Assembly (NCBI GenBank): GCA_014529385.2
Contig: CM043966.1
Coordinates: 84,807,087-84,871,086 of the forward strand
Reading direction: 5' to 3'
Length of the DNA stretch: 64,000 bases
DNA from: Adiantum capillus-veneris
Taxonomy: Eukaryota; Streptophyta; Polypodiopsida; Polypodiales; Pteridaceae
Shown here one piece after another: positions 45,739 through 59,731 of this stretch. How positions within the stretch are numbered: the stretch's first letter is position 1; each line of letters begins with the position of its first letter. The position numbers were made by a program, and so were the translations under genes. The notes below the pieces were generated by a model that did not search any database, had not been told where the DNA came from, and saw only the letters and a program-made list of their open reading frames with translations.

Positions 45739-47700
45739 CCCCCCTCCAATAGGCATTTGTATTATAGTTTCTCCCATCAAGAGAGACTTGGTACAATACA
45801 ATATTTGTGTTCCTTGTGACCTAAGTGATGCAATGAAGATTGAAAGCTTCATGCATCACAAACATAACATAAGCTCTGTAGAAAGCATTAACTATCCCAA
45901 GCCTCAGTTCCAAGGCCTCAAATACCTTCGAAGGTGGAGAGAGCTAGCAGGGAATGAGGGTAGAGAAGACGAAGAAGAAACATTCCATAGGAGAAAGAAA
46001 TAGCTCCTCACTTATCATCACTTTTCTTGCTAGCATACATAATAGCATAGCATTAGGAAGAGGATGGGGTGCAGGAGGGCCTCTTTATTTGCAATGAGCT
46101 TATGGAGGTGATTAACATTTTGACGAATAGGTGTATGCCATGTGTGCAAGAATGGTGGGTGTGTAAGAGATGTGTAAGAGTGGTCAAAGGATGCACTTTT
46201 CTCTCAAAAAAGGAGGTGGACAATTTTATGATTTTTGGCCTTCCATAACTCCCACATATGATCTCTGATTTGAGTGGCGATCATAGATCTGTAATCTACA
46301 CGTCGAGATCTTTCCAAAGATATGCTACATGATATGGTTTTACCCGTTATATTTTAAATTTCATTTTGGTGGGAAACTTTCAATTTAAATAAACTAGCCG
46401 TTTTGCCTGTTTGAATTCAAAAGATATCCTTTGATTACTTTTTTAACACAAAAGGTTTGACTTCCTTAAACTGCCAAATAAAGAGGCTCTCCTAGACCCC
46501 ATTCTCTTCCTAAGGTAATGAAGATGGAGAAGATGGCAAGCTTAAGCATTGAAGCATGGCTCTTGGTTGGATTTGCATTCCATAGACAAGAGTGTTGGTA
46601 TAGGCTCTCACTTCTCACAAGCTTGGAGAAGAAGGTGGAGTTTCTTAACTTTCACCAAGTGAGAATGAATCCACAAAATGAGTGTGTGAGAGGTGTATAA
46701 CCCCCCCCCCCCCCCCCATCACACTCCTTGCTTGCTTGGGGCGAGTTCTACTTTTTGTTCATGCCTCAAGCTCATTAGAACCCTCTCCTCCCTAGCCAAT
46801 CATATGCACCATGCATTTCAAGTACATGGGTAGTCTTTGGAGAAGTGTCCTCCTTACCCCTTAAAGAGAGAGAGAGAGAGAGATTGAAAATATCTAGATA
46901 TTTGTTGGATGGAACTAGAAGCTCATTGGACACCTCTTTAGCCCAAACAATAGCATTCAAGCACACCATGGGGCTAAGCATAGGGAGAGCCTAACATGTG
47001 TCCCATGTGCCCCTTGAGAAAAGGGGTGCCCTTTGGGTGAGTGGGAGGTTAAGTCAAAGATTCCCCTAACTTTGGGACTTTACCCTCCTTTTTAGGGTCT
47101 CTTTTTGACTCAAGCACCTTCCCCCCCATGCATGGGAAGCTTTTGAAGCACCTTCCTCATTAAGTTTGACAAGCACCTCAAGTACCTTAGTCATCAAGCA
47201 TGACAAGCACCTTAGTCATTAAGCAGAACAAACGCCTCAAGCACCTTAGTCATCAAGCACGAAAGCACCTCAAGCACCTTGTTCATCAAGCACCTCAAGC
47301 TTAGTTTGGGTTCCCACCTCAAGCTTAGCCCTAGCTTTCCTAAGGTCAAAGGACTTTTAACACTAACTATTGGAGGTCTTTAATGAAGCTAACCCCAAGG
47401 TCTTTTAAGCTCCATTAGATGCACGTTTCTCTTTGATAGACTACCTCCTTTTGGACCCGTATTGAGATGTAACCATCTCTCCCCTTGGTCCCCTATTGAG
47501 GAAAGTCTAGAAGCACTTATTGCACATTTCTCTTTGGTAGACCATCTCCTTTTGGACCCCTATTGAGATGCAACCATCTCTCCTTTTGGTCCCCTACTGA
47601 GATAGGTCTAGAAGCACATGTCTCTATTCTAACTCTTGTTCCCTCTTATTCTCCCACATTAAATGATCACTTTAATATGAGAAAATCATTTGGGTTAGCT
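45739..47700. repeat. Left arm of a large imperfect inverted repeat
   Basis: Its reverse complement aligns in blocks with 49465-50838. Blocks: GGAACACAAATATTGTATTG against GGAACACAAAGTATTGGATTG; CCACCTTCGAAGGT against CCATCTTCGAAGGT; CAAGCTTGTGAGAAG in both; TTTTCTCATATTAAAG against TTTTCTCATGTTAAAT. The outer end is a purine tract GGAGGGGGG (minus) touching the B LTR start. An unmatched part (about 46020-46500) looks like an insertion. (C)17 at about 46701. Confidence 0.65.
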
Positions 47701-47714
47701 AGATATTATATTTT

Positions 47715-47912
47715 ATGACATCAAATGGGTCTACAAGACCAAGTACAAATTTGATGGTTCCTTGGACAAGCACAAGGCAAGACTAGTTGCCAAAAGCTTT
47801 TCTCAAAAACCCGATGTAGACTATGAGGAGACCTTTTCACTGACCGCACGGATGTCAACCATGCAAATTGTTTTTGCCCTTGTTGCCTTTTGCGGATGGC
47901 CAGTTTTTTAGA
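47715..47912 (+). pseudogene. RT: Copia reverse transcriptase fragment
   Basis: KWVYKTKYKFDGSLDKHKAR, then LVAKSFSQKPDVDYEETFSL and ARMSTMQIVFALVAFCGW. This is the start of a Copia RT domain, about 60 residues in one frame, ending abruptly. It lies in the loop between the inverted arms, with no LTR. Confidence 0.85.
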
Positions 47913-49464
<1,552 letters not shown>

Positions 49465-50276
49465 ACTAATATCTAATTCTCCTAAATTATTTTCTCATGT
49501 TAAATTGATCATTTAATATGGGGAAGTACTAGGGGAGAAAAAGCTAAAATATTGGTTAGGCTGGCAGACTGGTCAAAGGAGGGAAAATAGGGATCCAAAG
49601 GGGGGCCATCTGCAAAAGACCAATGTGCATTAATGGACTTTAAAGACCCTAAGGTTCATCCCATTAAGAGTTCCAAAATGCTAAGGTTCCAAAATTAAAT
49701 GAAATCTTCAATGGTCAAACCTTAGGGAAAATTGGATGCTTGTGGGAAGACTCAAAAGTCTTTCCACATCCCTATCCAGGAGGGGGTGAGCCATTTTTCT
49801 AGGGGATGAGAGAGAAACACACACATACACACACTTCCAAGCTCCCTTTACACAAAGGGCTTAATGGACACATGTCAGCTTCTTAGCCCAATTGCCTCCA
49901 ACGTGCATTCAAATCCTATTGGATGGCCATTAAGGTGGACCAATGAAAATTAGGCTAGAATAAATTTAGATTAATTCATTAAAAAACACTTGATAAAAGA
50001 ACCAATAGAAATTGAGCTCTCTAAAAGACTATTAGACAGTCTCCCAAGGGGTCCAAAGAGCATTCAACAGTCCAACGGCTTGCTTGATTCCTATTGGCCA
50101 GAAGACTAAGAGGTCCAATGAGAGTTTAATTGCATTATTTAAATACCTAAAGCTCTCACAAAGGGGAAAGGGGGACACATGTCACAAGGCTATCACTTCT
50201 GCTTCTTAATTGTCATTGACTAAGCTTTGCAGGGGCCAATAGGATCCCAGCATGAGCAAATAGAAAGAGGGGTCGA

Positions 50277-50329
<53 letters not shown>

Positions 50330-50838
50330 CGGGGGGCTGATTTTTTCAAGGCATTATCACACACCCTCTCACACAAGCTCATGTGTGAAGAAAATAAGAC
50401 TATCTCCTTCTCAAGCTCCTTATCTACGCCAAGCTTGTGAGAAGGGAGGCCTACACCAACAACTCTTGGCTTTGTGATGCAAATTCAACCAAGGGCCAAG
50501 CTCCAATGCATGCTCATCTCCTCTATCATGATAATTACTAAGTTATTCTAAGCTATTAAGTGCAATTATATATCTGAGGAGACATACTTCTTTCGCGTAA
50601 GAATACTTCTTCTTCCTCTCGATCTACTCTCATACCCCCCTAACTCTCACCATCTTCGAAGGTGTGTGAGGTCTTGGGTCTGAGACCGTGAGGGAATTGA
50701 CGTTGTGTTTTATAAGTATGAGCTTGGTGCTTGAAGCTTCCATCTTCATTGCACCAGCAAGTTATTGAAGGAACACAAAGTATTGGATTGTAAAATGTCT
50801 CCCTTGATGGGGGAAACCTATACTACAAAGCCTTTTGG
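49465..50838. repeat. Right arm of the large imperfect inverted repeat
   Basis: Counterpart of 45739-47700. It ends CTTTTGGAGGGGGG at 50838, like the left arm, but is followed by ACCGGC rather than an LTR start. Contains a (GA)n run at 50281-50328. Confidence 0.6.
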
Positions 50839-50877
50839 AGGGGGGACCGGCTCCATGTAAATCCGGTCCTCAATTCT

Positions 50878-51049
50878 TGTCAATAGCTTGATTTCTCTCT
50901 CCTTTTGAAGTATTGGTCATGCCTATCTAACTAGGTGTTATGATTTTGTTGCTCTCTCCATCAAAGCACTCTTGCTATGCTCATTAGGAGTCTTTGACAA
51001 AAGCCAATATTGTTTTGGTGGTGAAAGACCCTCTCTTCTATTCCTCACA
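50878..51049 (+). repeat. Element C left LTR (approximate)
   Basis: From TGTCAATAGC to CCTCACA; the first 112 bp match 56436-56547. A degenerate iMet primer site TGATATTTGAGC lies just after the end (about 51055-51066), three mismatches from TGGTATCAGAGC. The exact start is uncertain. Confidence 0.55.
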
Positions 51050-51175
51050 ATTAATGATATTTGAGCCACGGGTACAGGAGCTTGAGTGCTTTTCTGAAGG
51101 GATTAAGAGGAGTAGCAACTAGGGCTTGAAGCGCCAAAGTACACTTAGGAAAGTTTACACCTAAAAGGTGTTAGA

Positions 51176-52700
51176 ATGATTGACAATAGTAAAGAGAGTG
51201 AAATTAATGTTGATAGCTTTGATTTTGCTAATGAACGGGCTACTAATGATGCCCCTGTGCTTCTTAATTACCTTGTTACTAGGATTCAACAAGCCATGGG
51301 TAATCCATCCCTCCAAAGTGAAGTGCAACGGCAGCTACGTGCTCATGGTATTCTCCAAACTCCCCACCAAGAAGAGAGAGAACCTATAAATCCTCCTTGT
51401 GAGACTTCCAAAAGAGGCATCTCTCCGATAACGGAAGAAGAAGAGGATCCATACAAAGGGCTCAAAAATATACTACTTGACGATGCATTTCCTTCCCAAG
51501 GAGAACTCAAGTTTCAATGGTATAGCCCTTACCGAAAGAATGAGAAATAAGTGAGTATCATGTCACCTCGATCGGGATGGCTCCATGAAGGCGGCGAGAA
51601 AAACACTCTCCAACACCCCCTAAATGGAGAAGACCATTGCACACTTCTCTACACCATAATTCAAAGAGAGACGATAGAAAATAAGAGAAGAAGAAGGCGA
51701 GAAAGAGGTCACCCTCTTCTCCATCTTCTTCATCATCTTCCTATTATGAAGAAAGTGATGGTGCAGACAAGGAGGAACAAGGGAAGAAAAAGGTGAGAAA
51801 GAGGTCACCCTCTTCTCCATCCTCCTCATACTCTTCCTCTTTTGAAGAGAGTGATGGTGCAGCTTTTGAGCCACCTAAAAGAAGAGGCCATAGGAAATCG
51901 TATACCGTGTGGAAGAGGTTGTCCAAGCTCAAAAAGTTCAAAGAGGGAGGAAAGAACATCTTTTTCTTTACCTACGATGGCACCTTTGGTGCTACAGATA
52001 AAGTCTTGGCCTTCATCCAACAATTTGATGTGGCATTTGGAGATGAGGGATTCATGGAGTCCTCTAAGCTACACCATGTAGCTATGCATTTTCAAAAGTC
52101 CGTCAAGCAATGGTGATCTAGCCTACGAGAAAACGGTGAAGCTCCACAAACATGGAAAGCTTTAAGAGCTTCCATCATGAAGAACTTTTTGGCTACTGAT
52201 GCCAAAGACAAAGTACTCACCGAATGGTGAGCTTGAAGCTCTCTCCCTATGAATCTATTCACAAATATGTAGACAAATTTTGGGATTTACATCTCAAAGA
52301 CATTGTCTTCAAAAAGATGGATTTTGGAGAGCAAAAACAACAATTTTGTGGGGGTTCAGCTGAAGATATGGCGGAGGATGTCAACTCCCAAAGGCCACGC
52401 ACCATATTTGCGGTCATACGCTGCACCATGGTGGCTTCACAAATCAAATTCCAACAAGGGGCTAAGAGAAATACTAAGCCCACGGAAAACAAGGACTGTA
52501 ACGAGAATAAGGGGAAGGAAAATGTCCAAAAGTCTCCTAAAGGCAACACCAACAACAACAAAGATAAGGAGAATGGAGTTTATAAAGGCAAAAATAAACT
52601 CTCTCCTAAAGAGCTAGAGCGCTATCGTAAAGATAACCGTTGTTTCAAGTGTGGGGAGCAAGGGCATGCCTATCGTGCTTGTCCCCACAAGAATACATGA
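51176..52700 (+). pseudogene. gag: Element C gag
   Basis: ATG at 51176 (MIDNSKESEINVDSF) gives a 124-codon N-terminal part. After a frame change a Ser/Arg-rich block occurs twice in tandem (RKRSPSSPSSS and EESDGA, at about 51697-51773 and 51794-51866). The gag domain follows (KHVAMHF-like, QTWKALRASIMKNF, LSPYESIHKYVDKFWDLHLK), with stops at 52114 and 52228. One zinc knuckle CFKCGEQGHAYRAC (CX2CX4HX4C) ends it; a TGA at 52698 separates it from pol in the same frame. Confidence 0.85.
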
Positions 52701-54686
52701 AATGAGCCACCTAGAGATACCTTGGTCAAAATGCAAGAACATGATGCTCACCACAAAGGATCTCCTTTATGCCATGCTTGGAGAAAGGTAAGAGAACATG
52801 ATGCTTTCATTCTCTTTGACCCTAGTTCTACTCACAATTTCTTATCTACAGAGTTGGCCACCAAGCTAGGCATCCAATCCTATGCGATGGGAGATGTCCT
52901 ACCCGCCGATGGTGCTTTCAAGGGGCAAGAAGCCTCAGTCACTCCCTTAATTGGGAAATTGAGGCTCCATGTTCAAAGCTATGTGGACAAGGAGGACTTC
53001 TTTATCTCTTCTCTCAAGCACAAGGATGTAATCCTAGGGGCACCATGGTTTGATTGCATGGCTCCCAATGTTAAATTTCATGAAAGGCAAATCTACTTTA
53101 GGTTCAGGGAAAAAGATACGTACATAGATGCTAAGGAGTTGGGTAACACCATACCCATTGTACATACGCAAGCTTTCAATAAGTCAATAAAGAGCTCTTT
53201 TTCCGTATACATGATTTTTGTTAAAGATTCTCAAAATGAACCTAATGCTTTAACAAAAGAAAATATAAACAATTACAAGGAATTAGAGTTATCCAATTTT
53301 CTCAAGGGATTTCAAGATGTTTTTATTGATGACATCCCTTCTGAACTACCTCCTAAACAAGGAAATGATGACCATGCAATTGAGCTTCTTCCAAGAATTT
53401 TACCGTCTAATAAACCTCCTTATAGAGTGTCCGAAGCTCAACAAGAGGAGATTGTGCGGCAAGTGCATGAGTTAGTTGAGAAGGGCATGGTTAGGCCTAG
53501 CTCATCTCCATTTTGTTCACCCATGTTATTAGTGCAAAAGAAAGACGCCACATATTGTATGTGTGTCGACTATAGAGAACTAAATAGGATCACTATCAAG
53601 AACACATTTCACGTTCCACGGGTAGAAGACCTATTTGATAAGCTACAAGGGTTGACCTACTTCAGTAGGATTGACCTAAAAAGTGGCTACCATCAAATAA
53701 GGATAGTTGATCAAGACAGTGTAAAGACCACATTTTGCACTATGTTTGGTCTTTACGAATACATTCTCATGCCTTTTGGCTTGACCAATGCACCAACCAC
53801 ATTTAACCTCTTGATGGAGAAGCTATTCAGGCCTCACCGAACCTTTACTGGAGTGTTCTTTGATGATATAATCATCTACTCTAATTCACTAGACGAACAC
53901 AAGCACGACCTCCACGTAATATTTCAAGTCTTACGAGAGAATAAACTTTATATTAATCAAAAGAAAAGTGAGTTTTTCTTACAAGAGATTCAGTATTTAG
54001 GTCACATTATCTCTCAAGATGGTATCCAAATGGATCCATCAAAGCTAGAGGTAATAAAAGGGTGGCCTAATCCAAGGAATTTACATGAACTAAGAAGCTT
54101 TATAGGTATGTGTGCATACTATAGATGCTTCATAGAAAAGTTCTCACAAATTGTGGGACCATTACATGACCTAACAAAGAAAAATGTTAGATATACATGG
54201 TCTGCCAAGGATAACAATGCTTTCGAAAAACTTATCTCTCAGCCTGTGCTTACACTTTCGGATCTCTCAAAACCATTTGAGGTCCAATGCGACTCTTGTG
54301 GTGATTGCCTTGGAGCTATTTTACTCCAAGAAGGGCACGCCATAGCCTAAGAAAGTCAAAGGCTCGACCCTATTGAGCAAGCTCTAGGCATATATGAAAA
54401 GGAACCTCTCGCAGTTCTACATGCGTTAGACTTGTTGAAGCACTATTTATTGGGGACTCCTTTCATTCTGCGAACAGATCACCAAATCCTTAAGTACTTC
54501 ATGATGCAGACCAAGCTCTCCAACAAACAAATGATGTGGGAAAATTTCCTTTCGCAATTTCATCTTCATATTGCTCACATTGTTGGCAAGCATAATCAAG
54601 TAGCCAATGCACTCTCAAGACGGCCGAGTGTGAATACGGTTTCCATAGCAACTCACAACGATCTATCTTCTATGATAGATGAGTAA
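52701..54686 (+). pseudogene. pol: Element C protease, RT and RNase H
   Basis: 542 codons open to 54350, then the same frame to 54686 after one TAA. Protease: FILFDPSSTHNFLSTELA, with Pro-Ser in place of the catalytic Ser/Thr-Gly, and DVILGAPWFD. RT: KKDATYCMCVDYRELNRI, DLKSGYHQIRI, LMPFGLTNAPTTFN, VFFDDIIIYS (FFDD instead of YxDD) and LGHIISQDGIQMDPSK. RNase H: FEVQCDSCGDCLGAIL, KEPLAVLHALDLL, LRTDHQILKYF, and VANALSRRP where the last Asp is Asn. Altered active-site residues suggest loss of function. Confidence 0.9.
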
Positions 54687-54699
54687 GCTATTGATCTCG

Positions 54700-55953
54700 A
54701 GTTTAGAGATGAAATTTCAGCCCTTGCACTAGGGAAGAAAGAAGAACCATTTACCTTACAAGATGGTTATCTTCTCAATGGCAATATACTATGCATTACT
54801 AACTCACTACGTGAGAAAGTTATGTATGAATCTCATGCTCCTCGTTATGCACAGCATAGAGGGATTTAGTCTACACTAAAAGGGATAAAAACATATTTCT
54901 ATTGGCTTGCCATGAAAGAAAACATACAAGAGTATGTTTCTAAATGTGTGGTATGCCAAAAGACAAAGTTTGATAGAAAGAAGCAACTTGGACTGTTTCA
55001 ACCTTTACCAATCCCTAATTTACCATGGAGATCCATGCATTTTATCTTTGGATTCCCGAAGTCTATCCATGGGAATATGGACAATAGTAGACAGGTTCAG
55101 CAAACAAGCTCATTTTATACCTGTCAAAAATACTATCAAAGCCCATCAAATGGCAACCCTCTTCATATCACAAATCTTCAAGTACCATGGCTTGTCAATG
55201 TCCATAGTATCGGATAGAGATCCTAGAATGACCAGTAATTTTTGGAAGGGTGTCTTTGACAATTTAGGGACAAGGCTAAACTTCTCTTCGTCCTATCACC
55301 CGCAAACAGATGGCCAAAGTGAAATAGCTAACGTAACAATTCTTGATCTACTAAAATCCTATGTAATGGAAGTAGATCAAAGGTCCCAATGGGAGAAGTA
55401 CTTACCATTAGTGGAGTATGCCTACAATAACACTATACATACCTCCACCAAAAAGGCACCTTTTGAGGTAATTGAGGGAAGATCTAAAAGTCCCCTGCTA
55501 CTTAAGGTACACGAGAATATCTTCACTGCAGATGAGTATAGCCAAGACCTACAAGAATATTTTCAAAATATTAAGGATGCTATCTCTTTCTCACAGCAAA
55601 TTCAAAAGGCTGCTGCTGATAAGAACAAAAGAGCTCAAGCCTTTAAACAAAATGATTGGGTCTTACTTAAATTTCTCAAGGCTCGATTAAGGCACACAAC
55701 GGGCAAGAATCCTACAAGACACCAAAAGTACTATGTTAAATTAGCAAAAAGGTACTATGGTCCCTTCCAGATTCTTAGACCAATCAGTGAGATGGCCTAT
55801 CAACTCAAGTTGCCCAGTCATTCGCTCATACACAATGCTTCCCATGTGAGCCTACTAAAGCCTTACAAAGGTGATCCACCTCAAGAACCAACTATTGACG
55901 AAGATCGAGGACCAAGAAGAGGTGATGCAGCCCGAGTCCATTCTTCAACATGA
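54700..55953 (+). pseudogene. IN: Element C integrase
   Basis: N-terminal zinc finger remnant: YESHAPRYAQHRGI, a TAG, KGIKTYFYWLAMKENI and CVVCQKTK. The core needs a frame change near 55060: IVDRFSKQAHFIPV (first Asp), VSDRDPRMTSNFWK (second Asp), SSYHPQTDGQSEI (Glu). The C-terminal part has DWVLLKFLKARLRHTTGKN, YYGPFQILRPISEMAYQLKL and HNASHVSLLKPYKG, the GPY/F module. Confidence 0.9.
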
Positions 55954-56101
55954 AGACAAGGTATTGAGAGGTGATAAGATTATCCGACAGTATCTTATTA
56001 AGTTGAAGAACTATCCTTTTGAAGATGCTAGATGGATGCAAGGCATACAATTAAAGGATAACTTAAACCTTGTCAATGCTTACAATGCTTCCATAGAGTA
56101 A
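55890..56101 (+). pseudogene. Element C chromodomain-like C-terminus
   Basis: After another frame change (near 55900): PESILQHEDKVLRGDKII, RQYLIKLKNYPFEDARW, ending NAYNASIE. Placement after GPY/F and the pattern Y-L-(I/V)-K-x-K-x-x-P-x-E-x-A-x-W fit the chromodomain of plant chromoviruses, which binds chromatin and steers integration. The first aromatic position is Leu, so the cage may be incomplete. Confidence 0.75.
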
Positions 56102-56661
56102 GCAAATGTAAAAATGTTTAAATGAACAAAGTTTTTGTCTTATAAGACTCTCTTTTTATTTATTCTGCACAAATGTTAAGTAGAATGCATACTTAGGATC
56201 ATGTTTGCGGAGACGACGTCTCCCGAACACCAAGTAGAGCTTGTCACTCTACTATGGAAGATTGATACGGACTAATCTGCAGACATGCTTGCAGCAACTA
56301 ACGCTCTCAAGCACCAAATGGACTAGTCATCCATTTTGGGATGATGTCGCTGGGTAAAATAGGGATCCTCTACCCGCTAGCAAACGAACTAATGACTAGG
56401 CTTTATCTTCTCTACCTCTAGTTGAGGACGACTGTTGTCAATAGCTTAATTTCTCTCTCTTTTTGAAGTATTGTTCATGTGTATCTAACTAGGTGTTATG
56501 CTTTTGTTGCTCTCTCCATCCAAGCACTATTGCTATGCTCATTAGGAATTTATTCTTAATGAAATGCTCACTATGTCTATGTTATTTTTTGCTACACACA
56601 AGTTACTAGACCATTAAAACTTACATGTTTTGCTAAGACAAAATAATATACTTATATGCAC

Positions 56662-56700
<39 letters not shown>

Positions 56701-57639
56701 CGACACACACACATACATACTTTATATAAAAAGAGACAAACACGTGTGTTGCTCATGCTAATGGGTTTTGAGAAGAGCCCTCCTACGCGCATTCAGATCT
56801 CTAGGCCTTCTGTAGACGATGTATCGTAGCCACCAACTCCTAATTGGGGAGCTGATCATACTCTATGATTTCCTCTTCTATCTTCTCCCTCTAAATCTCC
56901 CCAACTCCTTGTCCGGGAGCTGATTGTATTCTATGATGTCCTCTCCTATGCCGGAAGTTTGTAACATACTCTTCATCACCTGTAGTAGCCCCACTTGACT
57001 TTAGGTGGGAGCCATTGAAATGACCTCTTTGAAAATTTTAGGTTTTAGTCAAAGGTAAAACGATCTACAGAGCTTCTCTAAAGATGTTTTGTCTCTTATC
57101 AAAGAGGCTTTACACTTTAAAAAAGATATATTTCTTTCCTTGCTTGAATGATTTCTTTTAGCATGAATGATGGCTCCTTTTACTTTTCGTGAAGAGAGGG
57201 AATGAGAGAGAGAGAGGTAGAGATGTCTAGAGGGAGAAATAAAGAGAAGACGAGAACAACACCCGATGGGGTCTCAACCAACCCTCTCAAGGACCCCCCA
57301 TACCTCTTCCGATATAATATTTTCTTTTGTAGATTGCGTAAATGGAATGTCGCATCGGTAACTCCTCATGAAGAGGCACCTCCGGCTGTTTTGATGCACT
57401 GTTGGATCCTTCTTGATGTGGGATTGTTGATGGTTAGCACTCAAGAAAACTGGGATATTTTTGGGTGATGGCCTCACTCTAACACAAGTAGCACACATGC
57501 AAGAGATGATTCGAGAGATCAAGGTGGAAAGGGAGAAAGGAAAAAATGCTTTCTACAGAGGAGAAAGAGTAGTGGTGTTGGAAAAACGTTTCGCATGATG
57601 GTGCAAGACCTATGAAACCAACGTTAAAATGGCAGCATG
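56102..57639. other. Element C 3' region, LTR remnant and simple repeats
   Basis: 56435-56547 is the right LTR fragment. 56672-56716 is (TA)n followed by (CA)n. 56830-56950 has two diverged copies of a block containing GGGAGCTGAT and TCTATGAT. No supported gene; the frame at 57202-57468 has no recognisable domain. Confidence 0.5.
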
Positions 57640-58250
57640 GAATTGTAATGGATCAATGAAGATAGATGTAGACGCTTATGTAAAGACTTTTTGGGGAGAC
57701 CTCTAGGGACGCTTACATATATATTGAGAGAGGCACTACATGATGTATCAGCAGAGGCATACCCACACACTTAGCTTGGGCAACGATGACATTCTGGGAA
57801 AATACCCCAGAATAGCTGGATCTTTTATTTCTTTGTAGATCTCCACAAAGCCTTTGATACAGTGCCTAGGCTAGATTGATGCACAGTCTACAGGAGATGG
57901 GGGTACACAAAAAGTTAATTTGGGGGATCATGTCTCTATACAAGTTAGTGGTGGGGAATGTACGCACTCCATAGGGAATTTTTTATTTTTGTTCACTCCT
58001 ACACTATTTGGCATGTATGTGGGTGAGGTTGATAACTACATTGAGAGGTTCGATGATAGAGGAGCACAATTGATAGGGACATGGATCCCACTATTGTTAT
58101 ATGATGATGATATTGTGTTGATCCCACAATTGCTATATGTTGAAGATATTGTGTTGATGCTTTGTACACATTTGCCCATGATAGTGGACTATCTGTTAAC
58201 CTAGGGAAAACAAAGGGTATGGTGTTTAACACCACACCTTATGAACTTGC
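57640..58250 (+). pseudogene. RT: LINE-like (non-LTR) reverse transcriptase remnant
   Basis: FVDLHKAFDTVPRLD (about 57832-57876) is the RT motif with the first catalytic Asp. PTLFGMYVGEVDNYIERFD follows in another frame, then LLLYDDDIVL at about 58090-58119, where YADD would be expected, and near 58195 a frame giving GLSVNLGKTKGMVFNT, the motif after the catalytic box. The 36 bp around the catalytic box are duplicated in tandem (58084-58119 and 58120-58155). Heavily frame-shifted; about 200 residues. Confidence 0.7.
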
Positions 58251-58561
58251 ATTAGCCTAAGGTCTTAATTGATTGCTTGTTTTCATGTATAGAACTAAAA
58301 TTTCAAGTGGTTTAATCTTCATGATAGCTTGAGTGTTTTTTTGCTTTATGTTGTTTAGTTTTTTACTATGATTCACCCATCTTTTAGAAGTAAAATATTC
58401 ACTTTGCATGATTGCTCATTGTACTTCATGTTTTTTATCCTTGTTGGCCTTTGATGCTCATTACTTGTTCTTATGTTTTGCATCTCAACATTTCTTCCAT
58501 GGACTTGCTTTCTACCATGTCACCGTGTTTTGCTTCACTGGCACACGAGGAGGTGCACCAA

Positions 58562-58577
58562 ATTAGGAAGGGGGGAA
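58562..58577 (+). other. Polypurine tract before the LTR at 58578
   Basis: TTAGGAAGGGGGGAA, nearly the same as the tracts of A1 and A2. Confidence 0.65.
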
Positions 58578-58826
58578 TGTTAACAGCGGCTAACATAGGC
58601 TACATGGATTATGCATCAAGAGGGAGATATGCTATGGATGTGCAAAATATTTCCTATCCACGCTTTTATTTTGGGCTCATTCTGAGTTCCAAGTTGTATA
58701 TGCTAGCTAGGCAGGCTCAAACTTAAACCCATAGTAGAAGGGATTGTGGTGCAAGCCTTTATAAGGAAGCCTTTATGCAAGGAGACTTCATTCTTGAGTA
58801 GTCATTCTTGAGGATCCATTCTTGAG

Positions 58827-58860
<34 letters not shown>

Positions 58861-59480
58861 AGTGTCCACTCTATGGATGGCCTAGCCTTGAGCGTAATGC
58901 CCATCCTTAAGAGGCTAATGCTAGTCCATTGTAATTAAGAGAATCTTTTCTTAATCTAATCTCCACTTTCTTCATTAGTCTTAATACTTATATTCCATTT
59001 TGTCATGAAGTAGTTTCACATTCTCATTATTCTAGATTTGAGTATGTGTGATGACTTCTTGCTTATTGACCAGTCCAATCCTTCTATGAGCACTCAATTT
59101 GCGATATTTAACATCTCTAATTAGGTTGATTAAGTTGGTTCTTAATCTTGTGATTAGTGAATGTGCCCTATGGTTTTCTTGTGTGGTTGCTTGTGTGCGG
59201 ATGGGTTTTATGAAACTCTAGCACCATTCACTTTGTATGTGTAGCTTCTGATGAAGTTCCTTGATTGGCATGTGGTGATTGGAGAGGCCAACATCAATGC
59301 AATTAGTGTGTGCTTGTCATGAGTGTGCTTTGAGATTCTAGTCTATGGTGAGTCAAACTTTGATGGGCTTAATGTATGTAGGTGATGCTTGATTGATGAT
59401 GTGTTTAGAGTTAGTGATTCATGGCTAATCTCTATTGCATTGGATGAGCATTCTCTTGAATCCTCTCATTTTATACATCC
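58578..59480 (+). repeat. Putative LTR of a further A/B-related element (end uncertain)
   Basis: Starts TGTTAACAGCGGCTAACATA, a hairpin-like start close to that of B (TGTTAGCAGCAAGCTAACAC). TATA-like TTTATAAGG at 58758, 180 nt in. CT microsatellite at 58831. The right limit is a guess from the usual length; no second copy and no primer site found. Confidence 0.45.
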
Positions 59481-59731
59481 GATGCTCGTGCTTCCGTGCC
59501 CTAGCAGGGTTGCCAATCCTAGGATTGATAAATTTTTTGATCTTGGGTTGATAGGTTATGCTATGATTTCCCCCAACACTTTGCCAATGTCCACAAGTAC
59601 ACCCACTTGGTCATAATCTTTGCATTGAGAATACAAAAGTTATTGAACACTTGAAATAGATTCATATCCATGTTAAGTAGTTTTTCCTTTCCACTTAGCA
59701 AGTGTGAATTCATCCTTGCATCTTCCTCGTC

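Larger units (their letters stand above)
50878..56549 (+). mobile_element. Element C: Ty3 chromovirus (decayed)
   Basis: Plus-strand gag, zinc knuckle, protease, RT, RNase H, integrase and chromodomain-like end in chromovirus order. A direct repeat TTGTCAATAGCTT... (50877-50989 and 56435-56547) marks LTR parts; beyond about 113 bp the copies diverge. An iMet-like primer site follows the left one. Many stops and at least three frame changes. Confidence 0.85.

Noticed and set aside
57202-57468. 88-codon ORF as a cellular gene
   Set aside because: No domain and low-complexity start; not supported.
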